Origin: a virus
Length of the DNA stretch: 31,302 nt
Reading direction: 5' to 3' (one strand)
IMG/VR virus record: IMGVR_UViG_3300028189_000040
Coordinates: 1-31,302 of that record
A program made the position numbers and the translations under genes. The notes under the pieces are model-generated. The model saw only the letters and a program-made list of their open reading frames with translations. It did not search any database and was not told the DNA's origin. Of the stretch, positions 25,325 to 30,599 are shown one piece after another (positions within the stretch are counted from its first letter, which is position 1; every line of letters starts with the position of its first letter).

Positions 25325-25885
25325 ATGAAGCCCACTAAAGATTTCTTTATCGAGTGCAACGAGGGTGGTTTAATGAGTCCGCCAGAGTTTGAGCGTACCT
25401 TTTGCAACCAATGTAAAAATAGAGAGTGTGTTCGTGCAGACTGGGCGTTCACTAAGTGGGATAGGCGTATCCTCACGCAATCAGATAGATTGCTTGTGAA
25501 TCCTAATATAATTGCTCAGAATAAGTCGAGTAGGTGGGATGGGATTTCTAACTTCGAGGGGTTTCAAGAGCCACAGGTGATTGAAGTGTGGGGTGTTTCG
25601 GAGAAACCCTCTGACACTCCCCCTTTGATTGTTTCGGAGGAAGAGGATACAGTACCAGCACAACCTGTTGAACCTCCAGAGGTTGAGGGGGCAATAGAAA
25701 CTCAGCCCCCTCAGACGCAACCTCAAGTTTACCAAAACCCCCTAAATACAATCCCCCAAGAAATAATTATAGGGGAATCCTCAAAACCTGATCACTCAAA
25801 ACCACGCCCAAAAAGATTCCAATCTGACCCGTGGACTGTAACCGAAACGCTACCCGTGGGTGGCAAGTTTAAGATGGGGAAATAA
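25325..25885 (+). CDS. Cys-cluster protein with Pro-rich tail
   Basis: The ATG at 25325 has GAGG seven bases upstream and is preferred over the one at 25319. The 186-aa protein has C11 and a compact cluster C27-x2-C30-x4-C35 (FCNQCKNRECVRADW), probably a zinc or iron-sulphur site, followed by KWDRRILTQSDRLLVNPNI. Residues ~95-165 are rich in Pro, Glu and Gln and probably disordered. The last 25 residues are basic. It directly follows the PLP enzyme and belongs to the same operon, so it may act as a nucleic-acid-binding or scaffold partner. The family is not recognised. Confidence 0.6.
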   Translation: MKPTKDFFIECNEGGLMSPPEFERTFCNQCKNRECVRADWAFTKWDRRILTQSDRLLVNPNIIAQNKSSRWDGISNFEGFQEPQVIEVWGVSEKPSDTPPLIVSEEEDTVPAQPVEPPEVEGAIETQPPQTQPQVYQNPLNTIPQEIIIGESSKPDHSKPRPKRFQSDPWTVTETLPVGGKFKMGK

Positions 25886-25886
25886 T

Positions 25887-26090
25887 ATGATTGAACTCGT
25901 AATCTGTAACCACATTCGTAATGGATATAAAGTAGTTTTACCTAAGAATCTAAGCGTAAAACTACTACCTAAGTACGCCAAAAGTATTGTATATAATCCG
26001 TCAGAACTATCTCCTCAAGACAAGATTAAGTTCATCGGTTGGGTCTCTGCCTCAGATGGGGATCGTTCCTTATGGCGAAGTTATCTTTGA
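25887..26090 (+). CDS. Small basic protein of unknown function, 67 aa
   Basis: ATG 25887 lies two bases after the previous stop, with GGGG upstream. The protein reads MIELVICNHIRNGYKVVLPK at the start, then LSVKLLPKYAKSIVYNPSEL. It is basic and mixed alpha/beta in appearance. No motif is recognised. Its end overlaps the next gene by 19 nt in another frame. Confidence 0.5.
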   Translation: MIELVICNHIRNGYKVVLPKNLSVKLLPKYAKSIVYNPSELSPQDKIKFIGWVSASDGDRSLWRSYL

Positions 26091-26440
26091 AGTATGAGCG
26101 TCTGATTAAGCCCTCAAAGGTTTTACCTCCAGATTTGATAAGTGGGTATTATTCACAAGACCCAAAATGTCTCAAAGAGGTTGAGGTATGGCTCTCGAAG
26201 AATGGATTGACCATTTTATTCACGCTTGGAGAAGCCTATGGGAATGAAAGTGTATATTTAGGTAAGGACAACAAGATATACATGGGGACTGAAAGGATAC
26301 CTAGAGCAACCTGGCTTAGGAAACAGCTCTTAGGGATTAGTGTGGGGATTTTACAACAAGCAATAAAAGAAAAGTGGTCAGTTAAAGAAATGTTTGAAGA
26401 GCTTAAAAAAAGGTCTGAAATAGAGAATCCCATAGTATAA
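26072..26440 (+). CDS. Unknown 122-aa protein
   Basis: The start at ATG 26072 (MAKLSLKYERL) is chosen over an upstream in-frame codon at 26039 to limit overlap with the previous gene, but its ribosome site is weak. The protein is mixed alpha/beta, with a basic helical end (QAIKEKWSVKEMFEELKKRS). No family is recognised. A perfect TATAAT for the next gene overlaps its stop codon. Confidence 0.5.
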   Translation: MAKLSLKYERLIKPSKVLPPDLISGYYSQDPKCLKEVEVWLSKNGLTILFTLGEAYGNESVYLGKDNKIYMGTERIPRATWLRKQLLGISVGILQQAIKEKWSVKEMFEELKKRSEIENPIV

Positions 26441-26466
26441 TGAGTGTTGTGTAGGACATCCCTACA
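26436..26466 (+). promoter_or_regulatory. -10 box and 5'-end hairpin for the Hc1-like gene
   Basis: TATAAT at 26436-26441 is followed nine bases later by a perfect 6-bp hairpin TGTAGG-ACATC-CCTACA (26450-26466), just where transcription would start. The -35 is weak. A 5'-terminal hairpin would protect the mRNA, fitting an abundant small DNA-binding protein. Confidence 0.5.
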
Positions 26467-26501
26467 ATTAATCAACCCTTTCCTTATTAGGAGAAATCAA
26501 T

Positions 26502-26687
26502 ATGAGTACTATCTCAGACCGTATCGCCACCCTTAAGCAAGTAATCGCAGACCTCGAATCAGACGCTTCTAAAGTTGACGATGGAAACAAAGCCGCAGGG
26601 ACACGAGTCCGTAAATCACTACAAGATGTAGTCGCTCAGTCTAAAGAGATTCGTAAGGCGGTTCTTGAAGCTAGAAATAGCGATTAA
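26502..26687 (+). CDS. Histone H1-like (Hc1-type) protein
   Basis: This 61-aa protein begins MSTISDRIATLKQVIADLES and contains GNKAAGTRVRKSLQDVVAQS, which closely matches the 'G-N-K-A-A-x-x-R-x-R-K' core of the Hc1 histone-like family (chlamydial HctA and short forms in Bacteroidetes and others). The whole is a helical hairpin with a conserved basic face. The Lys/Ala-rich DNA-condensing tail of chlamydial Hc1 is absent, as in the short bacterial versions. It probably binds or organises DNA, either phage or host. AGGAG precedes the ATG. It has its own TATAAT promoter and a hairpin leader, suggesting strong expression. Confidence 0.75.
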   Translation: MSTISDRIATLKQVIADLESDASKVDDGNKAAGTRVRKSLQDVVAQSKEIRKAVLEARNSD

Positions 26688-26695
26688 TTTCTATT

Positions 26696-26716
26696 GACTC
26701 TCATTATTAGAGAGTC
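26696..26716 (+). promoter_or_regulatory. Perfect inverted repeat between Hc1-like and helical genes
   Basis: GACTCTC-ATTATTA-GAGAGTC is a perfect 7-bp stem with a 7-nt loop. TTGACT (26694-26699) overlaps its left arm and TATAAA follows at 26722, but 22 bp apart, which is long for a sigma-70 promoter. No U-tract follows. It could be an operator or a 5'-leader hairpin. Confidence 0.4.
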
Positions 26717-26767
26717 TAAAGTATAAACGCCCATTTGGGTAACACACACACAGAGAAAGGATGACTT

Positions 26768-27079
26768 ATGTCGTCAAGTCTAAAAGGTGACCTTGCACCT
26801 AAACCAAACAAGACCCCCTATGAGCTTCGTGTAGAGATTTTACATCTCGCTCAACATATCGTTGAAGACAGTGTAGAAAAGCAAATTCAGTATATGCACA
26901 CACAAGGTGACATTGCAGGTAGCTTTTATGATCGACATGAAGATACGATTGGTGTTGCAGCCGCTGAGTTGATTACATCTGCGAAAGAAAACATCGAGGG
27001 GTTGAAGATGCCCCCTATGGGTGTTGACGAAGTTTTAACTATTGCAAAGAAGTTGAATGACTTTGTGTCGAATGGCTAA
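26768..27079 (+). CDS. Small helical protein of unknown function, 103 aa
   Basis: ATG at 26768 is preceded by AAAGGATGACTT. Segments TPYELRVEILHLAQHIVEDS and DEVLTIAKKLNDFV are helical. From memory, a 'P-Y-E-L-R-x-x-I-L-x-x-A' start and 'A-x-K-L-x-x-F-V' end occur in short hypothetical proteins of T4-like marine phages; no function is known to me. It is the last plus-strand gene of this block and is followed by a strong hairpin. Confidence 0.55.
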   Translation: MSSSLKGDLAPKPNKTPYELRVEILHLAQHIVEDSVEKQIQYMHTQGDIAGSFYDRHEDTIGVAAAELITSAKENIEGLKMPPMGVDEVLTIAKKLNDFVSNG

Positions 27080-27082
27080 CTC

Positions 27083-27141
27083 TTAATACCTTATTTATTA
27101 TCAGTCACCTTATAGGAACTAAACTTATAAGGTGGCTGATA
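27083..27141 (+). promoter_or_regulatory. Late-motif-like sequence followed by a 16-bp hairpin, in a gene-free gap
   Basis: TTAATACCTTATTTATTA (27083-27100) matches the exact late motif at 13 of 18 positions. It runs into a 16-bp hairpin (TATCAGTCACCTTATA / TATAAGGTGGCTGATA, 27099-27141, one wobble, 11-nt loop). No U-tract follows on either strand. The remaining 27142-27281 shows no convincing gene; a 22-codon frame at 27173-27241 has no clear ribosome site. The hairpin lies between convergent genes and could terminate transcription, or it could begin a small RNA. Confidence 0.4.
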
Positions 27142-27281
27142 TGCGATATAACATACAAAAAGACAAGTTAATATGATGGATTGTATCTACTCAGAAGAGA
27201 TTATGATGTGTATTTGCTTTTATTTGGAAGTGCTTGTTTAGGCTACATATTCTGCGATCACATATAGGAGAATTAGGGAGG

Positions 27282-27743
27282 TTATAAAGACAGCAATGAC
27301 CCACATACTGTGTCCTCCTCTTGCTCTGTATCTTGATAGTTTGATTTATCCAGTGCGTTCTCTAAGGGTGTCATGTTAAAGCCATAATCTTGATATTTTT
27401 TATGTACTCTCATAAGATAATCTTGAGTTGGGGCTACTAGATCTTTTCGGTTCGTATAATAAACATGAGCTGAGACATAGTTTCCGTCATGACCCATAAT
27501 GTCGAGTATAGACAGTGAAGAACCCTCTCTGGGTTCGGATAACTCTTGATGATCTACGGTGTATAAAACGCCCTCAACAATGTCATTAAATGACCCTTTA
27601 TCTATGGAACATACTCCATCACTAGAGAAGATGAGTTTAAAACCCCTCAAGGTTGCGAACAGGTGAAACCTAGCACTAGGGTGGTAGTCAACCATTGTGT
27701 GTTCTTCAAGACAAAGACCATAAGCGAAATAAAGAGCTTTCAT
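27282..27743 (-). CDS. Gamma-glutamylcyclotransferase-like (GGCT/AIG2 fold) protein
   Basis: This 153-aa protein opens with ALYFAYGLCLEEHTM, resembling the 'Y-F-A-Y-G-S-N-L' substrate loop of GGCT enzymes (Ser-Asn replaced by Leu-Cys). ATLRGFKLIFS, DIVEGVLYTVD and YVSAHVYYTNR follow in the family's order. The canonical 'L-D-x-x-E-G' catalytic glutamate region reads SILDIMGHDGNY here, so the usual Glu seems to be missing. Activity is therefore doubtful; it could bind a related ligand or use another residue. AAGGAACACAGT precedes the ATG. It is the last gene of a three-gene minus operon. Confidence 0.55.
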   Translation of the reverse strand: MKALYFAYGLCLEEHTMVDYHPSARFHLFATLRGFKLIFSSDGVCSIDKGSFNDIVEGVLYTVDHQELSEPREGSSLSILDIMGHDGNYVSAHVYYTNRKDLVAPTQDYLMRVHKKYQDYGFNMTPLENALDKSNYQDTEQEEDTVCGSLLSL

Positions 27744-27755
27744 ACTGTGTTCCTT

Positions 27756-28076
27756 TTAAGTGTGTACTATGACAGCGGCAACACCACAAAGACATAATGC
27801 TATTACCCCTTTCCAGTTGAACCCGAAGAAGTAGCAGTTGAGAATAAGGTCTATTGTCAAACTACACAAGCCCCAAGTTACGCCAGCTTTCCAAACATCT
27901 CCGATTTCTATTAGCTTCCACCACGCATATAGGGTCATATAGTTTGTGAATAAACTTGTATAGAGCCACCATTTTAAAGGCCCCCAATCTATCCCATAGA
28001 GAGCCTTTGAGTTCCCCTTAAACCAAAAAATGATATCAGCGAGACACAAGAGAATAACTGGCATCACATAGCTCAT
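27756..28076 (-). CDS. Small multi-pass membrane protein, 106 aa
   Basis: Three or four hydrophobic segments cover most of the protein: YVMPVILLCLADIIFWF, WWLYTSLFTNYMTLYAWW, TWGLCSLTIDLILNCYFF and VIALCLCGVAAVIV. It is rich in Trp and Cys, with very few charges. It starts directly after the stop of the 150-aa gene (TAA-ATG) and likely relies on coupled translation. It should sit in the host inner membrane. Function is not recognised; a role in superinfection exclusion is one possibility but there is no direct evidence. Confidence 0.6.
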   Translation of the reverse strand: MSYVMPVILLCLADIIFWFKGNSKALYGIDWGPLKWWLYTSLFTNYMTLYAWWKLIEIGDVWKAGVTWGLCSLTIDLILNCYFFGFNWKGVIALCLCGVAAVIVHT

Positions 28077-28529
28077 TTAATGAACCAGATATTCTTCTTC
28101 GTAGTTATCGCACAATGGAGGAACTACTTGCATAGGGTCTACTTGCAGAGGTTCAGACTCAAACTTAAAGTCGCTTAGAAAACCCGACCAACCATCTCCT
28201 TTGAGATAAGAAGCTCCAAATACTTGGTCTTGATCATCGCTTTCCACCACACACCAAAAGATAAAACCTATTGATTTATCTTCATCTTCCATTCTACACC
28301 TAGCGAACCAAGACCAAGTGCTTGGATCTACATCTTGTAGAATATCAGGTAATGTTGAAGAGATAACAGTAGATCCAAAATCTTCTCCAATATCCAACTC
28401 GTCATGTATAATGATGGACAACTGTGGGGGCATGGTTGAAACTTCTAATCCATGATCTTTCGCCCCAGAGACTAGTTGGTTAATAATACGATATGCTTGT
28501 GCATGAAAAACATTAGAAGAAAGTTCCAT
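28077..28529 (-). CDS. Unknown acidic protein, 150 aa
   Basis: The ATG at 28529 (MELSSNVFHAQAYRIINQLV) has GAGG eight bases upstream and is preferred to a frame start at 28586, which would lie inside the divergent gene. The protein is acidic with several Trp (DVDPSTWSWFARC, DGWSGFL) and looks alpha/beta. No family is recognised. It heads the minus operon that continues with the membrane protein and the GGCT-like gene. Its start codon is one base from the start codon of the plus-strand gene at 28531. Confidence 0.5.
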   Translation of the reverse strand: MELSSNVFHAQAYRIINQLVSGAKDHGLEVSTMPPQLSIIIHDELDIGEDFGSTVISSTLPDILQDVDPSTWSWFARCRMEDEDKSIGFIFWCVVESDDQDQVFGASYLKGDGWSGFLSDFKFESEPLQVDPMQVVPPLCDNYEEEYLVH

Positions 28530-28530
28530 T

Positions 28531-28782
28531 ATGACAACCTCATTAAGACACGCTCGATCTATACAACAAAAGTTATTATCAAGCAAAGAAAGTATTCGTT
28601 CAATTCTATCTTACAATAGTTATAGGAAAGATGACTCAATATGTTCAGATAAAGAGTTACAACAAAAACTAAAGCAAGTCGATAAAGAGCTTGGTAGGCT
28701 ATTAGAGTATGTTAAAACGCTTGAATCTAAAGCCCGAAGGGTTAAAAGAGAAGAGGGATTAAAGAAAGAAGGAGACAAATAA
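28531..28782 (+). CDS. Small basic coiled-coil protein, 83 aa
   Basis: The protein begins MTTSLRHARSIQQKLLSSKE and ends in a helical Lys/Glu-rich coiled-coil region (QQKLKQVDKELGRLLEYVKT). Its stop shares the TAATG junction with the FmdB-like gene, supporting real translation. Its own ribosome site is weak (AGAAGAAAG). No family is recognised. Confidence 0.5.
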   Translation: MTTSLRHARSIQQKLLSSKESIRSILSYNSYRKDDSICSDKELQQKLKQVDKELGRLLEYVKTLESKARRVKREEGLKKEGDK

Positions 28783-28964
28783 TGCCGACTTACAACTACA
28801 GATGTAAACAAGAAGAATGTAAACATGACTTTGAAGCCACGCATAAAATGAATGACCCATCACCTCCTTGTCCTAAATGTAAGACAGAAGACCCCCAGAA
28901 ACTTATCTCAAAGAGTTCTTTTATATTAAAGGGAGAGGGATGGTTTAACTCTGGTGGATATTGA
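28782..28964 (+). CDS. FmdB-type zinc ribbon protein
   Basis: This 60-aa protein begins MPTYNYRC and contains C8, C13, C30 and C33, then LISKSSFILKGEGWFNSGGY. This matches the FmdB / CxxC-CxxC zinc-ribbon family almost end to end ('M-P-x-Y-x-Y-x-C...C-P-x-C...F-x-L-K-G-x-G-W'). The first pair is spaced C-x4-C rather than the usual C-x2-C. Family members are small putative regulators and are frequent in phages; the molecular role is not settled. It is coupled to the upstream gene and overlapped by the next. Confidence 0.9.
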   Translation: MPTYNYRCKQEECKHDFEATHKMNDPSPPCPKCKTEDPQKLISKSSFILKGEGWFNSGGY

Positions 28965-29241
28965 TCGTCTTAGGCTTTTAGTTAAACACCCTAAGTGGGT
29001 CTGCGTGACTGGCATCCTAGTTTTCCCTCACTTCAAACCTAAACAAAAAGTTAGATACACTATTACTAGTGAAACATGGTTGCCCGATTTTGAGGACACA
29101 GTTACCCTTGCGTACCTCCACCATCTATACGCACTCAATAATGGGTCTGTAAGGAGAGAAGGGGAGTTATGGGTAAGTTCACATGGGGTTGAGGGGGAAG
29201 ATCTCGCAGAGGTGCTTGTAGAGTCTTTCCTTAAACTTTAA
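28954..29241 (+). CDS. Unknown 95-aa protein, GTG start
   Basis: The frame begins with GTG at 28954 inside the end of the zinc-ribbon gene (11-nt overlap), the only plausible start. The protein reads MDIDRLRLLVKHPKWVCVTG, then a basic beta-like segment, and ends EDLAEVLVESFLKL. No family is assigned. Its stop (TAATAG) forms part of the exact late-promoter motif before the next gene. Confidence 0.5.
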   Translation: MDIDRLRLLVKHPKWVCVTGILVFPHFKPKQKVRYTITSETWLPDFEDTVTLAYLHHLYALNNGSVRREGELWVSSHGVEGEDLAEVLVESFLKL

Positions 29242-29255
29242 TAGTTTCTTTATCT
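29238..29255 (+). promoter_or_regulatory. Putative late promoter, exact 18-nt copy
   Basis: TTAATAGTTTCTTTATCT is identical to minus-strand 16661-16678. It lies 25 nt before the ATG at 29280 and runs into a hairpin. In both exact copies the preceding stop codon forms part of the motif. Confidence 0.55.
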
Positions 29256-29279
29256 AGCAACTTATTGAGGAGGCTAGAT
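29252..29279 (+). promoter_or_regulatory. 5'-UTR hairpin enclosing the ribosome site
   Basis: ATCTAGC (29252-29258) pairs perfectly with GCTAGAT (29273-29279) around a 14-nt loop holding GAGGAG. The ATG follows at once. The architecture (motif, 7-10-bp stem, 14-nt loop, ribosome site) matches 16626-16678. Confidence 0.5.
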
Positions 29280-30212
29280 ATGTTAAATAAAGAATACTTA
29301 AAAAAACTTGAGGTTAGGGTAGCTACCCTTGAAAAGACCTTAGCTCGAAAAGAGATGGCTTTAAGGATAGCGAGTGTCAAGTTAGCCGAGAAAAGTGCTA
29401 TTGAGGTGTATAAAAAAGTCGCACCTTCTTACAAGAATAATAAAACCCAGAAACAAGTCTCTTGGGCGACTGCGTATCGAAGTAAAGGCCACCCTAATCA
29501 CAAGCAAGCACTAGCAGACTATCAAAAATGGGTATCTAAGAATACAGGTAAAGGTCTGACAAAGAAGATGCTAGGTGCAAAGAAAAAGGTAGGTAAACTC
29601 CTTGCGTCAAGTGGTAAAGCTATCGGTAAGAAGTCTTGGTCTAGTTTTAAGTCTGTTTTAAAGAACGCAAAGGGTGAAGTAGCCGATATGCTCATAGAAA
29701 CACCAAAACTACTAGGTAAAATGGCTACAGGTAAGTATGACTTTGAAGATAAAGAACAACTTAAAAAAGACATGAAAACCATTTATGGTTCAGCTATTTA
29801 TTATGGTGGTGCTGTAGTAACAGTTATGACAGCAGGGGCAGCCGCACCATTACTGACTGCAAAAACAACTGCACTTTCTTTAGGTAAAAGTGTTGCATCT
29901 CATGCCGTAATAGGATCTGTGAGTCAAAGTGCAGACTTTTGGGGGTTTCTTAGTTTGGAAGCCACTGAGACAGTCGGAGGTTTAGCAATGGGGTCAGAGG
30001 AATTTGCTTCAACGGTGGGTGGGTATGCTACATCAGACTTGTTTAATGGTTTGGTTGGAGCAATACAGTCTGGACTATCGACTATAGCGAGTGAGGATAG
30101 CGAATCCGATGATGAAGATAAGTTTATGGTTGAGTTTTTAGGTACAGTTAATGAGGCTATCGGGAAAGCCATGCAAGAGATGTCCGATGAGGAGATCAAT
30201 GCTTTGTCCTAA
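29280..30212 (+). CDS. Probable internal/packaged virion protein with membrane-active central region
   Basis: ATG 29280 follows GAGGAGG; in-frame codons upstream lie in the leader. The 310-aa protein has an N-terminal basic coiled coil (KLEVRVATLEKTLARKEMAL, ALRIASVKLAEKS) that partly resembles the RVAS tag, and a Lys-rich region to ~residue 120. A hydrophobic Gly/Ala-rich centre (~175-250: GGAVVTVMTAGAAAPLL, SHAVIGSV) and an acidic tail (ASEDSESDDEDKF) follow. This recalls internal or ejected phage proteins that touch membranes, but no family is recognised. It has the exact late promoter and hairpin. It ends 4 nt into the convergent GIY-YIG gene. Confidence 0.5.
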   Translation: MLNKEYLKKLEVRVATLEKTLARKEMALRIASVKLAEKSAIEVYKKVAPSYKNNKTQKQVSWATAYRSKGHPNHKQALADYQKWVSKNTGKGLTKKMLGAKKKVGKLLASSGKAIGKKSWSSFKSVLKNAKGEVADMLIETPKLLGKMATGKYDFEDKEQLKKDMKTIYGSAIYYGGAVVTVMTAGAAAPLLTAKTTALSLGKSVASHAVIGSVSQSADFWGFLSLEATETVGGLAMGSEEFASTVGGYATSDLFNGLVGAIQSGLSTIASEDSESDDEDKFMVEFLGTVNEAIGKAMQEMSDEEINALS

Positions 30213-30535
30213 AATCTAGGTTCTCTACCTCGACACCATTTAGACTCTTGCTCTGTCCAATAGAGCCTAGCCTTACCACGCTTTTTCTTTAGATCCATCT
30301 CAGCTTTCATGGCTTCTGATCTATTAGCGTATGTGCCATAAGTACACATGAGCTTCCAAGGTCGGTGCTTTGCAGTGTATTTCCCGCCTCCTTTGATGAA
30401 ACCCTGATGCTGTCTCAGCCTACGGTTAACATCTGTGGTGCAACCTACATAAAAGAAACCAGGTAGTTCTTTACCTGTCTTAGCAGAGCGTCTGATCTGC
30501 TGACTCTGGATGACATATACGACCCATTCGCTCAT
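30209..30535 (-). CDS. GIY-YIG domain protein (UvrC/YhbQ-like nuclease fold)
   Basis: In this 108-aa protein, VVYVIQS is the 'GIY' strand and FFYVGCTTDVNRRLRQHQGF is the 'YIG' segment with catalytic-type Arg (R38/R39), followed by TYANRSEAMKAEMDLKK, which provides the metal-binding Glu (E74 or E79). This is the single-domain GIY-YIG form related to YhbQ and Slx1-type proteins, likely a structure-specific or homing-type DNA endonuclease. Its C-terminus is Arg/Trp/Cys-containing (WCRGREPRF). It stands alone on the minus strand between two plus-strand late-type genes, so it may be a mobile insertion; no flanking repeats were seen. Confidence 0.85.
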   Translation of the reverse strand: MSEWVVYVIQSQQIRRSAKTGKELPGFFYVGCTTDVNRRLRQHQGFIKGGGKYTAKHRPWKLMCTYGTYANRSEAMKAEMDLKKKRGKARLYWTEQESKWCRGREPRF

Positions 30536-30542
30536 ATTTGTA

Positions 30543-30557
30543 GTAGTTCCTTTATAT
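30543..30557 (+). promoter_or_regulatory. Putative late promoter motif (degenerate copy)
   Basis: GTAGTTCCTTTATAT keeps the TAGTT and CTTTAT core and lies 43 nt before the ATG at 30600, within the short gap after the GIY-YIG start. Confidence 0.35.
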
Positions 30558-30599
30558 CTTGCTTTAGGTATTTATAGTCTGATAGATGGAGTTGGTGAG

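Noticed and set aside
27173-27241. 22-codon ORF (MMDCIYSEEIMMCICFYLEV...) in the gap after the hairpin
   Set aside because: No Shine-Dalgarno and atypical Met/Cys-rich composition; too weak to call a gene.
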